Positions 9,015 through 22,875 of a stretch of 30,164 nucleotides of DNA are shown piece after piece. The notes beneath the pieces were generated by a model. The model did no database searches. It was not told where the DNA came from and worked only from the letters and a program-made list of their open reading frames with translations. Source of the DNA: Byssochlamys sp. IMV 00236 (taxonomy: Eukaryota; Ascomycota; Eurotiomycetes; Eurotiales; Thermoascaceae); contig MSJH02000303.1 in NCBI GenBank assembly GCA_001931875.2, positions 1 through 30,164 on the forward strand. Reading direction: 5' to 3'. How positions within the stretch are numbered: position 1 is the stretch's first letter; the number at the start of each line of letters is the position of its first letter. A program made the translations under genes and the position numbers.

Positions 9015-10206
9015 ATGAACGATCCCAATCAATTTGAACTTGCTGAACCTCCTTTAGATGGCATCACAAACATTTGCTTCAACCAAGAGGATCCGAAATA
9101 CCTGTTGGCGTCTTCATGGGATAAAGTAATAGTGACTGCAGTTATTTTACGCGTTCTTTTTTTAATGTATTGTATAGACATTAAGACTCTATGATACAGC
9201 AGCCAATCACTTGGTTTGTAAATTTGAAAATGAAGCAGCTCTCTTGGATTGCTGCTTTATGAATGATTCAGTTGCTTTCAGTGGTGGCGTTGATCATAAA
9301 GTGAAAAAGTAAATAATGCACAAGAAGGGTAGTCAGTTACTTACTTTCAACATTAGGTACGACCTCAACACCAAGACAGATATAGTTCTTGGGGAACATG
9401 GAGGAGGGGTACGCTGCGTTGAATGGAGTTCGTTAACAAGTAAAGCTTTTTAGTCTTTTTTTTTTAAAAAAAAAGGATAATGAAAACTAACTCTTATAGA
9501 TTGCTTATACACTGGATCATGGGATACAACCCTTCAACTATGGGATCCACGCAGCCAAGAAAGCCAGCAGAAAGTAGTTTTACCAAATAAGGTGTTCAGT
9601 ATGGATTTATTAAACAATACATTAGCCGTAGCGATGGCAGATAGACACATTCACATTTACGATACTAGAAACATGAAGGAGCCCTGGCAAGTCCGAGACA
9701 CAACTCTTAAATATATGCTCAAGTGCATTCGATTGATGCCTCGCGCTGAAGGATTTGCGTGCTCGTCTATCGAAGGTCGTGTCGCTTTGGAATTCTTTGA
9801 ACCTGTACGAGAAGATAAGCGATATGCATTCAAATTACATCGTCAGACTATTAACGATACCGAAGTGGTTTATCCTGTGAATGCACTTGCCTTTCACCCC
9901 ATGTAAGCTCAATTTCAACTGTTATAGGGAACTTGACTAATCATCATTTACAGATATGGTACCTTTGCTTCGGGTGGATCAGACTGCATTGTCAATGTTT
10001 GGGATGGTGTAAACAGAAAACGCGTTAAGCAACTTCCTGGTTATCCAGATGAAATTGCCAGTTTGGCCTTTAACCGTGATGGCTCTGTATTAGCCATAGC
10101 GAGCAGTTATACATTTGATGAAGGTGAGCGTGATCATGCCCCCGATACCATTTTTATTAGACAAATGCAAGACGTTGAGGTTAGACCTCGTGTGATCAAT
10201 CAGTAA
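9015..10206 (+). CDS. BUB3: Spindle-assembly checkpoint WD40 protein Bub3
   Basis: Exons 9015-9125, 9178-9308, 9357-9439, 9500-9902 and 9954-10206 encode 326 residues, close to Bub3 of yeast and human. Bub3 is a seven-bladed WD40 propeller that brings Bub1 and BubR1/Mad3 to phosphorylated kinetochores and is needed for the mitotic checkpoint. Family marks include the opening ELAEPPLDGITNICF, the block SWDKTLRLYD, GGVDHKVKKYDLNT, YTGSWDTTLQLWDPR, the conserved EGRVALEFFEP and the late [21 protein letters not shown]. All four introns (48-60 bp) keep frame. The start is fixed by the upstream gene ending at 8972 and by a pyrimidine-rich leader. Its promoter must lie largely inside or before the preceding small gene. 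Confidence 0.95.
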
Positions 10207-10324
10207 TAATAAAAAAAAAATGTACATATAAAAGAGTCAATTTATCTTGACTGCTGTGACAAGTATTTCTGACTTTTTAAACGCGTTCTTTGTCTGTCTT
10301 TCTCACTTTTTTTCGTGTCATATC

Positions 10325-13061
10325 ATGGGTTCATCCAAAAAACAGTCGACTCTAAGGTACATTTCTTGTCTTATTTGAACGTTGAATTTAACCTAATGAA
10401 CAGCAACTTTTTTAATGGCGGCAATACACAATCAAAGAATTCAACTGGATCTAAATCAGTTGAAGACAAAGTAGATCAAGACGCTGGTAGCAAGCGTAAA
10501 AAGATAATTATCTCAGATAGCGAAGAATCTGAATCGGAGGAAGCAATGACAAAAAAGATTCGAGCTGAAGATGTTAGTAAAACAAGAACAGAGAGTGGGG
10601 ATGTAGTGATGACAGAAGCCGATGATAGTCAAGATGTTGATAAAGAAATTGAAGAAGCTGTTGCTGAGGAAAAAGAGGAAAAGCAAGAACAAAAAGAAAC
10701 TAAGGCAGTCATTCAGATTCTGTAAGCTCAAGTGTATATATTTCTTGTTGAATATATATTTAAACATTATATATAGAGCGACAACTGGAACGATAAAAAA
10801 AGCAGATATCAATTGGGAAAAGGAAGCACCGTATGTTCGTCTGGAAGTGACAGTTGTTGTTTATTAATGCGTTGCTTAGTATTCCTTATGCTGTACTATG
10901 TAAAACGTTCGAGAAATGCGAAAACACGACCAAACGATTGGAAATTACAGAGTATCTTGTTAGCTTGTTCTCAAAGGTCATTCAGCTGCGCCCTGATGGA
11001 TTACTGGAGATATTGTACATGTGCATTAACAAGGTAAGTCTCTTGTTATCATTCATAAACGACACAGAATGAACATTCTTTTTTTATACTTAGCTTTGTC
11101 CCGATTATGAAGGACTTGAACTCGGTATTGGTGAATCGTTGTTGATTAAAGCCATTGCTGAGTCTACGGGTAGAAGCGCCAAACAGATCAAGGCAGAGTA
11201 TGCAAAAATAGGTGACCTTGGTACAATTGCAAAGGTTGGGTAAAAAGTGAAGTATATGAGAGGGGCTTCTAATGTCTTTATAGGAAAGCAAAGGATCTCA
11301 AAGGACACTATTTAAGCCCAAGGCTTTGACTGTATCTCATGTATTCCGTGTACTGAAGGAGGTTGCTAAAATTAGTGGGCATTCTGTAAGGAATTCTATC
11401 AACACTTTTACTTCATTACTCATTTTTTTTTGTTAGGCACAAAGTAAAAAAGTGGAGAAGATCAAAGGTTTACTTGTAGCATGTCAAGAGAATGAAGCAA
11501 AATACATCATTCGTCAATTAGAAGGCAAGCTGAGAATAGGTTTAGCGGAACAAACGGTTTTATCTGCGCTTGCTCAAGCAGTGATGCTGCATAAGCTAAG
11601 TTCCTCCAAAGTATCTACAACAAAGAAAGAGGAGTTACTCGTTAGTGCTGTTGATACAGTCAAATATGTATACAAGTAAGATAGCCCCTTCTTTTTGAAT
11701 ACTTTATTTTTCTCACACAATTTATAGCCAATTACCATGCTATGATGATATTGTACCTGCATTATTAAAATATCCTGTTGAAGAACTACTTGATCACTGT
11801 ACGATGCACCCTGGTGTGCCATTGAAGCCTATGCTTGCTCATCCGACAAAAAGTTTGACTGAGGTATTGGATCGATTTGAAGGACAGACATTCACTTGTG
11901 AATTCAAGTACGACGGTGAACGTGCTCAAGTGAGTAAGAAATGAACTTTACTATCCCATGAAAGTAATACATGATCTAGATTCACAAGTTAGCCAATGGA
12001 GAAATCCGTGTGTACAGTCGTAACTCTGAAAATATGTCTGTGAGATATCCAGATATCATGAATGCGATTGAAAAGGTTAGTAACAACTGAAATATACTAT
12101 AGAAATAAAAAGAATGCTTATATGTAATCTATAGTGGGTCAAACCAACAACAGAAACATTCATATTGGACTGTGAAGCTGTTGCCTGGGACAAGGAATCC
12201 CAAAAGATCTTACCTTTCCAAATCCTGAGCACACGTAAGCGTAAAGATGTCAAAGAAGAAGAAATCAAGGTACGCGTGGCCGTGTTTGCCTTTGACTGCC
12301 TCTATTTAAATGGAAAGTCTCTGTTGCGGGATCCTCTAGAAGTGCGTCGTGAAAAGTTGCGTGATGCCTTTCAGGAAACAGAAAATGAATTTTATTTTGC
12401 AAAGCATATGGATTCTAATAATATTGAGGACATACAAACCTTTTTGGACGTGTCGATCACCAGCAACTGTGAAGGGTTGATGGTCAAATCGTTCAGTGGA
12501 CCTGAAGCGACGTACGAACCATCAAAGCGATCCCGAAACTGGCTCAAGGTCAAAAAGGACTACTTGAGCGGCGTGGGTGATTCGATGGACCTGGTAGTTA
12601 TTGGTGCTTACTACGGACGTGGCAAACGTACATCTGTTTATGGTGCGTTCCTGCTTGCTTGCTATGACCCTGAGACAGAAGAGTATCAGACGATCTGTAA
12701 GCTCGGCACAGGTTTCTCTGAAGAAAACCTGCAGCTATTTTATGATACGCTCAAAGACCATGTGATAGAAGAGCCCAGGAGGTTTTATACCCTAGGAGAT
12801 AGCCCACCCAAGCCTGACATCTGGTTTGAACCTGTTCAAGTGTGGGAAGTCAAGTGTGCCGATCTCAGTATCAGTCCAACCTACATGGCTGGCGTAGGCA
12901 AAGTGGATGAAACCAAAGGAATCTCGCTTCGTTTTCCTCGATTTATTCGTGTGAGAGACGATAAGGAGCCCGAGGATGCAACAACGAGTGAGCAAATATC
13001 TGATTTTTACTTTTCACAACAAAGCCAGCAAGGCAATAAGGCAGAAAGCATGGACTATTAA
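10325..13061 (+). CDS. LIG1/CDC9: DNA ligase I, ATP-dependent, replicative
   Basis: Ten exons encode 754 residues: 10325-10356, 10404-10721, 10777-10830, 10880-11033, 11094-11234, 11284-11385, 11437-11675, 11728-11929, 11980-12075 and 12135-13061. The enzyme seals nicks between Okazaki fragments and in excision repair in the nucleus. Residues 7-14, QSTLSNFF, are a textbook PIP box (QxxLxxFF) for PCNA binding. An acidic, lysine-rich disordered region follows (about 15-115). The DNA-binding domain shows [10 protein letters not shown] and [15 protein letters not shown] blocks (here [11 protein letters not shown]). The catalytic motif [10 protein letters not shown] places the adenylated lysine at about residue 407. 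Later motifs include EGLMVKS, KVKKDYL and the C-terminal [13 protein letters not shown]. The total length matches yeast Cdc9. The first exon is only 32 nt, and intron 5 uses an unusual GTTGGG donor. It converges on the Miro gene, with 56 bp between stops. Confidence 0.96.
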
Positions 13062-13117
13062 ACATGGCATGCTTTTTTTTTTTCTTTTTTTCTTTATTAC
13101 AAATACAATTAGAGTTT

Positions 13118-15778
<2,661 letters not shown>

Positions 15779-15885
15779 TGCTTAAAACGCGCAAAGGAAA
15801 AAAAGAAATAATAAAAAAAACAATGGTAGTTTAATTATAAAAAAATAACGATAGAATGTGACTTTTATGTAAATGGCAATGCTTA

Positions 15886-15922
<37 letters not shown>
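15886..15922. repeat. CT then TTTC simple repeat at the UBC8 3' end
   Basis: Runs of CT followed by TTTC units lie immediately beyond the UBC8 stop codon (15922-15924 on the minus strand). They would form a GA-rich start of the transcript's 3' UTR. Confidence 0.7.
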
Positions 15923-16744
15923 TACAATTCCATACCAGCAGCCTCATCTTCAGAAGAATCAAAGTTTACAGAACTCATATCATCCTCATCCGAACTTTCT
16001 TCAGCTGCGGCATCAGCTGCTTCTTTCGTGGCATATCTTGCTACATAATCTAAAATATTGTCTATGAGTCACACGTTCATTATTTATCATGAAATTACCT
16101 TTGACTTTTAATTCATATTTAGCAGGTTCTCTCATTAATAAAGCAGCAGCTTCACCATTTAAGGGATCTGTTGGATTAGGATAACGAAGTAATTGAGGAA
16201 GGAATACTTCAAATATATTGATCATGTCTATATATAAATGATTATTATAGCCTATATTTATGCATAAAAATAAAAAAAACTTTACCAAACATGGGACTCC
16301 ACGTTTGATTGATGACATCCAAACAGACTGAGCCACTCCTAATATTAAAAAGAGTTGGCGTGGGTGTATTTACTACTGTAATTTACTTACACTTCATCAA
16401 TATTTGGATGGAATATCCTATTCATAAAACCAATGCTTGGTGATTTATAAGGATACTGATCAGGAAGTTCGACGTGAACCTTCCAAACACCACCACTAAA
16501 AGGAGCTATAATAATAAATGTGTTATGACATATGTAATGATTCATATTATATGCTTTACTATCACTGGGTCCTTGAAAGCGCACATAAAACTCTTGCATA
16601 TTATCATTAACTAAAGTTACTTCATAGTCACTCATTAAACTACGCACAAGTATAAATGAGCAACTTGTAACATTTTCATTCTATCAAACACAAAACTCAC
16701 AGTTTCATAACATCTGTTTCTATTCTTCTTCTTGGTGTCGACAT
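15922..16744 (-). CDS. UBC8: Ubiquitin-conjugating enzyme E2, UBE2H/Ubc8 type
   Basis: Six minus-strand exons encode 182 residues: 16744-16701, 16639-16560, 16505-16391, 16338-16286, 16227-16099 and 16049-15922. The UBC fold runs from about residue 8 to 150: [21 protein letters not shown], then [12 protein letters not shown]. The active-site cysteine is about residue 85 in [14 protein letters not shown]. The sequence [25 protein letters not shown] is characteristic of the UBE2H/Ubc8 subgroup. The acidic Ser/Asp/Glu tail (about 155-182) also matches it; family length is about 183. In yeast, Ubc8 works with the GID/CTLH E3 ligase to degrade gluconeogenic enzymes when glucose returns. That role is known for the family and inferred here. 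Five introns of 49-61 bp keep frame. It is divergent from NST1. Confidence 0.95.
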
Positions 16745-16976
16745 TCTTGCTTTGCGTAATTAAAAAGAGAAAAAAGAGAGAGAAAAAGCCAAAAAAGCAA
16801 GTTTAATACGCTTTGAATTGACTTTTTGATTGGGCAAAATTAGTTCTCCCCCCAAAAATCAATTCCCTTTGGAATCTACAAAAAAAAAAGTCCATTGGTA
16901 ATTCATTCCCAGCGCATTGCTCACATGATTATTTTTCTTTCTTTTTTATATTATTATTATTTCTTTCATTATATCA
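16745..16976. promoter_or_regulatory. Divergent promoter region, UBC8 / NST1
   Basis: Only 232 bp separate the two start codons. The stretch contains A-rich runs on the UBC8 side, a TCTCCCCCCAAAAA patch in the middle and a T/C-rich leader before the NST1 ATG. No confident TATA box was identified. Confidence 0.45.
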
Positions 16977-19111
16977 ATGATTATACCAGCTAAATCTATG
17001 AAGCGTAATACCTCTGTTGCCAAAAAGCCAAATAATAGAACCAAAAAGAAGGCTGGCAGCAGCAAGAAGAATGACATTTGGGATAATACAAGTCAAACAG
17101 AGGAACGCCAAAAGATTAGAGAATTTTGGATCCAACTCAGTGAAGAAGAAAGACGAGCACTGGTCAGAATAGAAAAGGAAACAGTACTGCGCAGGATGAA
17201 GGAACAACAGAAGCATACTTGTAACTGCTCTGTGTGTGGTAAAAAGAGGTAGATTGAAAGGGAAAGAGAATGACGATGTGTTGACCACTTTATATATATT
17301 TATAGTTCTGTCATTGAAGAAGAATTAGAAATACTTTATGATGCTTATTATGAAGAACTGGAAAAGTATGCTTGTCGTCAGCAATTCCAACAACAACAAC
17401 AACAACAAGAGGAAGAAGATACCAGCTCTGATGATGATATGGAAGAAGAGAGTTGTTGCAGTAGTAGCAGTGACGAAGAGGTTGGTATCAAGATAAAGAA
17501 TACACTCACAGTAAAAGGTGAGATGAAACATCATATTTTCCCCCCTTAGAAAATTGACTTTGAGTAGAAGGAAATGTAATCACCCTTGCCGACGATTTAA
17601 TAAAAAATGATGGTAGAAAATTCCTAGAAATGATGGAAAAAATCACTGATCAAAAATTGAAAAGAGAACGGGAATTACAAAGTGAAGACGATGATGACGT
17701 GTATGATGAGGTTGACATACATGATGCCGATACCGAAGAAGATTTCGACGAACATGATGATGAGGACGAGGAACTCAAAACAGAAGAGCAGCGAATGGAA
17801 GAAGGACGAAAGATGTTTCAAGTTTTTGCCGCCCGTATGTTTGAGCAACGCGTCATGCAGGCGTATCGTGAAAAAGTCGCACAGGACAGACAGCGGCGTT
17901 TGATTGAGGAACTCGAAGAAGAAGACCGGCTGCGTCAGGAACGAGAGCTCAAAAAACAGCGTGAACGCGAAAAGAAGCGAGAGACAAAACGTTTAGAGAA
18001 GTTGAAGCAAGAACAAGAACGATTAGAGATGGAAGCTAAAAAGAAGCAGGAAGAGGAAGAAAGGCAACGCAAGCTAAAAGAGCTTCAAGAACTGGAAAGA
18101 AAACGTAAAGAAGAGGAAAGGAAGCAAAAGGAAGCTGAAAAGCAACGAAAAGAAGCGGAAAGACTACGTAAAGAAGAAGAAAAGAGAAAAAGAGAACAGG
18201 AAGAACTAGAGCGAAAGAAGAAAGAAGAAGAGAAAAAGAGAAAGGAGGAAGAGGAACGAAAGAAGAAAGAGGAAGAAAAGCGAAAAGAAGAAAAAAGACA
18301 AAGGGAAGAACAGGCCAGACAGGAAAAGTTAAAACAACAAGAATCACTCAATTCACTAAATACCCCAAGCACAACAATTGAACGACCACGTAAAAGCTCA
18401 GCAGCTGGACCTATCGGTGGCCCGATCATGAAAGGAAAAGCGTCAACTGTTCAATATCAGCAAGCGAATAATGAACACTCATTCTTTACAAACTATCTAT
18501 TTGGACAATCTTCAGGACAAGGTATATATGCATTTTATTTTCATTTTATGCTTTTGCTGATGTCATTGTGTATAGATAATCACTGTAAAAGTAAAAGGCG
18601 TATATCTTATGAAAATATACATCAAGACTGGACAAATGGATGGACAGCATTATCTGACGCCGTTCATGAAAAGCTCTTTGGCGATATGATTGTAACTATA
18701 ACTATTGTTATCAAACAAAAGTTGATCATGTTTTTAATTTTTTTTTTATAGGCTGATCGAAGTACGTTCATCCTGTCAAAAGCCAAAGAAGCCTATTTAA
18801 AGCTGAATGAGGCTACAGAAACAAAGTATGGAATCACACCCAGTTATCAACTATTAGCACAAGTTCATTTGACAATGAATGCATTAGCTGAATCTCAGCA
18901 AGCGTTTATTGATATGCTTGAATTATACGAAACATTAAATAATTCGAAATCAAGTGAATTTGAATGTGTTTATAATCAGCAACAAGGATATATTATACGT
19001 TTACTTAACTTAAGGCCAAGGTCATCTTCTATACCAGCTCATATTCCTTCTACTTCATCTTCAAATTATGCATTCGATAACAACAACAATAATAACACAG
19101 GACTATTTTAA
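16977..19111 (+). CDS. NST1: Nst1-like stress-response protein with long charged coiled coil
   Basis: Exons 16977-17248, 17306-17517, 17568-18521, 18576-18691 and 18752-19111 encode 637 residues. The N-terminal block is [27 protein letters not shown]. It continues through KIEKE-like and [20 protein letters not shown] sequence with a CxCxxC cluster (82, 84, 87), then [16 protein letters not shown]; together this is the hallmark of fungal Nst1. A polyglutamine and acidic Ser region follows. The middle (about 230-420) is a Glu/Lys/Arg-rich single-helix or coiled-coil segment. The C-terminal helical part, with the [13 protein letters not shown] area and the last exon, resembles the FAM193-type tail. 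Yeast Nst1 influences salt tolerance and condensates; the molecular role here is inferred. It is shorter than yeast Nst1. Intron 3 is a multiple of three without stops. Its stop is 15 bp from that of convergent DEF1. Confidence 0.88.
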
Positions 19112-19126
19112 ATAAAATCTTTTTTA

Positions 19127-20670
19127 TTATTGACTCCAGTACTGTTGTTGTTGGTTATAAGGATACATTGGCATACTAAAATACTGAGTTGATTGCTGTT
19201 GTTGCTGAGGCTGCTGCTGCTGCTGTTGTTGTTGTTGTTGTTGTTGGGGCTTCTTTTCAGTTGAATAAAAATCATAATATGTATTGTAGTTAGCAAAGAA
19301 TGAGGGTGGAGGCTGTTGTTGTTGTTGTTGTTGTTCCAAATACATTTGATTGTACTTGGTTATTGCTGGTGCTGGCATATAGTAGCCGAATTGAGAGGCA
19401 TTACTATACATGGGCTGCTGTTGTTGTTGTTGTGGTGGTGGTGGTGGTTGGTCATAAAACAAGTTGTTTGCCTCCAGTTTATCACTCCATAAGCTACTGC
19501 TACCACTTACTGTAACAGGAGGGGTAGTGGTAGTAGCGGCAGGAATGACAGGGTTGATAGCATTGGTGGGAGTAATGACAGGATGGATAGGAGTAGATCG
19601 ATTGTCATAATAATTCTATAAATAATAACAATTAGTCTATGGATTGTATAATTGAAAGATATGAATTACCATAGTATTACTACGATATTGTTGATCATGG
19701 CCACCATAAATACTATAATCCAACGAGTTAAATAGAGATGATGTCTTCTCAGTCTGTGGTTTAACAGAATTAAACAAGTCATCTAAAACGCTTGATTGCC
19801 TATATAATAATTATTTGTTTATATTTGATGTATTTTATACATTAACCATGTCTTTACTTGATCTCTGTCCTTTCTTCATTCAACTTTAATTTACTTAAAT
19901 GTGTTGATAGATCATCTTTAGTCGTACTCTTTTCTTTATTATCATTCATAAGCCATGATCTTGGTTGTTCTTGTTGTTTGTTATTATTGACAGTTTTGTC
20001 TTTTGTCACGGGTTCAGGGTTTGATCTGGGAATCAAAAAAATGTCAACAACTGTTTAATTTAAAAGAAAGAGCCCTTACTCTTGCAATAAACTAGCCCAT
20101 GTCTTTGGTGCACTATTTGGCTTTTTATTACTCGATGGTGCCTTCAATGGATCATGACTTGCTGGGGTTGACCATGGATCTACTGTTGGTTTCTTCATTG
20201 TTGTCGTTTGCCATGGAACAAGAGGTTTTCTGCCAATTGATGATCGTGGCTGTTGTTGCTTAGACATTGACCTTGGTTTATGTGATGTACTCTCTTGTAT
20301 AGGTTTATTTGTACCATTATTCACATTTGTTGTTGTTGCTGTTGTTGTATTTGTAGCTGTTGCTGTCGTTGTTGATACTGCTTGTACTTCCTTCTTTGAC
20401 TTTTTCGTTTTCACTTCATCCCATTGATTAGCATGCCCTGAAGTATATTGCCATATCTATAAGCTTATTCCGTTGTGAAATATTATGCCATGTGTTGTGC
20501 ATACCTATGCTAATTCTGTCAATTGCTAATTCTAAATCTCCGTCCGTATCTTGAAGAGTAAATAAGAGATCTTCTTCTGTCCAGTCTGTAAATAGTTCTT
20601 TCAACATTGATAACTGTGAGGTATATTTGGACTTGAGTTTCTTGGTGTCATTCTTTTCTGTTGAACTCAT
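19127..20670 (-). CDS. DEF1: RNA polymerase II degradation factor Def1 (CUE domain, Q-rich)
   Basis: Minus-strand exons 20670-20505, 20437-20080, 20025-19858, 19799-19670 and 19615-19127 encode 436 residues. Residues about 19-54 form a CUE ubiquitin-binding domain (MLKELFTDWTEEDLLFTLQ), followed by GHANQWDEVKTKKSKK. This pairing is typical of fungal Def1. Def1 promotes ubiquitylation and proteasomal removal of stalled RNA polymerase II. In yeast, partial proteasomal trimming of its Q-rich C-terminus frees it to enter the nucleus. Here the rest is Thr/Ser/Asn/Pro-rich, and the C-terminus has several glutamine runs (up to about a dozen) from mixed CAA and CAG codons. It is shorter than yeast Def1 (738 residues), mainly in the low-complexity part. 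Four introns (54-67 bp) keep frame. Confidence 0.9.
19190..19440 (-). repeat. Polyglutamine-coding trinucleotide arrays in DEF1
   Basis: On the coding strand, CAA and CAG units make several runs of glutamine (around 19190-19250, 19313-19338 and 19410-19432) separated by Pro-rich and Tyr-rich linkers. Codon mixing suggests that the peptide, and not simple slippage alone, is maintained. Confidence 0.8.
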
Positions 20671-21083
20671 TTTATAAACAATGTTTTTATAAAGAGAAGA
20701 AAAAAAATAAAACTATTGAAAAGTGGCAAGCTTCATTGTGACTGACATAAATAGCAACTTTTCACATTTTATTCTTTCACTATGTTGCTCTCCTTCCTCT
20801 CTCTCTCTCTGTCTCTCTGTCTGTCTGTCTTCACATAGAATTAAGAAGCCTACATATATCTCTTTCATCAAGAAATCAAAGCTTTTAATCAAACAAAAAG
20901 TGGGGGGAAATGAGCACTGAATTGTTTGTATTTCTCAAATGGAAACAGCCAACACGCTTTAACCCAATACACTTTGAAGTATACTTTGATTTGTTCGATT
21001 ACAACCACACTTCCGACAGTTTAACCGGCGCTAGAATTTTTCTATTGTTTACTTGCTGAAAGGAATACACACACTCTCAATCA
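20671..21083. promoter_or_regulatory. Divergent promoter region, DEF1 / ADCK1-like gene
   Basis: This 413-bp spacer between divergent starts contains a CT/CTGT simple repeat (about 20792-20831) and a GGGGGG patch near 20902. No gene is seen. A 65-codon open frame inside is low-complexity and is not called. Confidence 0.45.
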
Positions 21084-22875
21084 ATGTTTCGACCTTTCAC
21101 AACAGCATTCAGTCAAAGGCTTTATCTAAAGCCAAATAGGAGATGGTCACTTTGTCTTGCAGGAGGCATGGGTCTCATTTGGTATGAATCTGATGATCGT
21201 CCCAAACTGATCTGGACGGCTGCACAACGTATAGGACTTGCCGCCAGGATCGGTCTACAGGTTGCTACTGATTACAAGTTGGTACAGTCAAGATCGTACT
21301 CATCTGAACAAGAATGCATCGAAGCCAAAAGTCAATGTCACTTGCGATCTGCTCAACGAGTATTAAGAGGACTTCAAAAACTTGGTGGGATCTATGTCAA
21401 GTTGGGTCAACATGTCTCCACAATGAACTACATCTTGCCGATCGAATGGACTTCGACCTTGGCTGTCCTTCAGGATCGCTGTGACCCTAGTACGCCCGAG
21501 GATCTGCGAGCGATGTTTTGGCATGACTGCGGGCAATCACTTGATGACGTCTTTGATGAATTCAATTGGCAGCCGATCGGTGTAGCATCGCTTGCCCAAG
21601 TGCACAAGGCACGTCTAGGATCACAGTGGGTGGCTGTCAAATTTCAACATGCTCGTCTAGATGAGTTTTATAGGATTGATCTTCAGACAGTTTCCTTCAT
21701 CACTCACACCATCAAACGCATATTTCCTGATTTTGGCTTTGAATGGATCATGGAAGAAATGGAGCAATCACTACCTCAAGAACTCGATTTTGAGCATGAG
21801 GCTGCGAATGCCTTGCAGGTCAAGAAGAATTTTGAACACTGCTCAACAGCACTAGTGATTCCAAATATCATTTGGGCCAAAAGGCGAATTCTCTGCATGG
21901 AGTGTAAATATCTAAAAAAAAATAAAGAAGAAAGAACTAACAGCTGTGTAGTTATTGACGGAGCACGAGTGGACGACTTGGAATATCTTGAAAAACATCA
22001 TATCGATTCGAGTGCGGTGTCAACAGAGATAACAAACATCTTTTCAAAAATGATGTTTATTGATGGGTAAATAGAGTGACGGCATGTTGACATATACTTA
22101 TTGCTTGTAGATTTGTACACTGCGATCCACGTAAGAACAATTCTATAGTGTCAGCTCACGTTCTCATATTGAAGCAATAGATCCTGGCAATATCTTTATT
22201 CGACCTGCCAAAAGAACCCGAACTCATCCTTACAATTTTGATGTTGTTCTCTTAGACCACGGGCTGTACCGAACCCTCACTGACCAATTACGCACTGATT
22301 ATGCGCACCTGTGGACATCGTTAATTCGAGGCGAAGAAGAAGGTATACGTAAATACTCACTCCGCGTGGGTTGTCGACCAGAGTCGCATCGGCTCTTTGC
22401 TTCTCTCTTGACTGGACGGGAATGGTCGACGATCCAATCCGCCAGTCTTTCGTCTGATCGAACGATCACGGAGATCAGCCGAGTGTCTGGTCGTGCAAAG
22501 CATTTTCTGAATCGCATTTACGATATTCTCGAGACTCTGCCGCGTATTGTGGTATTACTTCTAAAGACAAGTGATCTTCTTCGCAGCCTTGACGAAAACC
22601 TAAGAAAGAGCAAGGACAAATATATGACTTACGCTCTCATGGGCCGCTACTGCGCAGAAGCGGTTTGGATAGATCAAAAAATAAATCTGCTGCATCGTCT
22701 TCAAAGTGCCTTGACACTCTCTGCTGCTTGGGAGCTTTTCAAAAATTTAGTGGTGGCCTGGTGGAAATATGAACTTCTCGAGTTTGCTTTGTGGGCATAC
22801 AGAGTGCAGTCGTCGACTAGAGAAAAGTGGTTACTGCTTTGGAAACAAGAGATTGAACAAGTGAAATCGAGTTAG
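21084..22875 (+). CDS. ABC1/UbiB-family kinase-like protein, ADCK1/Cqd2 (Mcp2) type
   Basis: Exons 21084-21903, 21952-22066, 22111-22130 and 22181-22875 encode 549 residues. The Arg-rich, acid-free start (MFRPFTTAFSQRLYLKP) looks like a mitochondrial presequence, followed by a short hydrophobic segment (24-34). Family motifs follow in order: KLGQ (106-109) in LGGIYVKLGQHVSTMNYILP; the Ala-rich-loop equivalent GVASLAQVH (166-174); VAVK with Lys186; ELDFEHEA; MEFIDGARVDDL; HCDPHPGN with Asp317 and Asn322; and LLDHGLY with Asp344 as the DFG equivalent. ADCK1 and yeast Cqd2/Mcp2 act in the inner membrane or intermembrane space on coenzyme Q and lipid distribution. The microexon of 20 nt codes the catalytic FVHCDP segment. 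Intron 1 (48 bp) is in frame and stop-free; removing it restores MEFIDG. Confidence 0.9.

Noticed and set aside
18036..18429. Two long minus-strand frames opposite NST1
   Set aside because: They are antisense of the Glu/Lys-rich coiled coil, giving Phe/Ser/Leu-rich nonsense.
21910..21943. Acceptor at CTAACAG for ADCK1-like intron 1
   Set aside because: With the GTAAAT donor it yields an in-frame stop, and with an earlier GT it breaks the MEFIDG motif. That CTAAC is better read as the branch site for the TAG at 21951.
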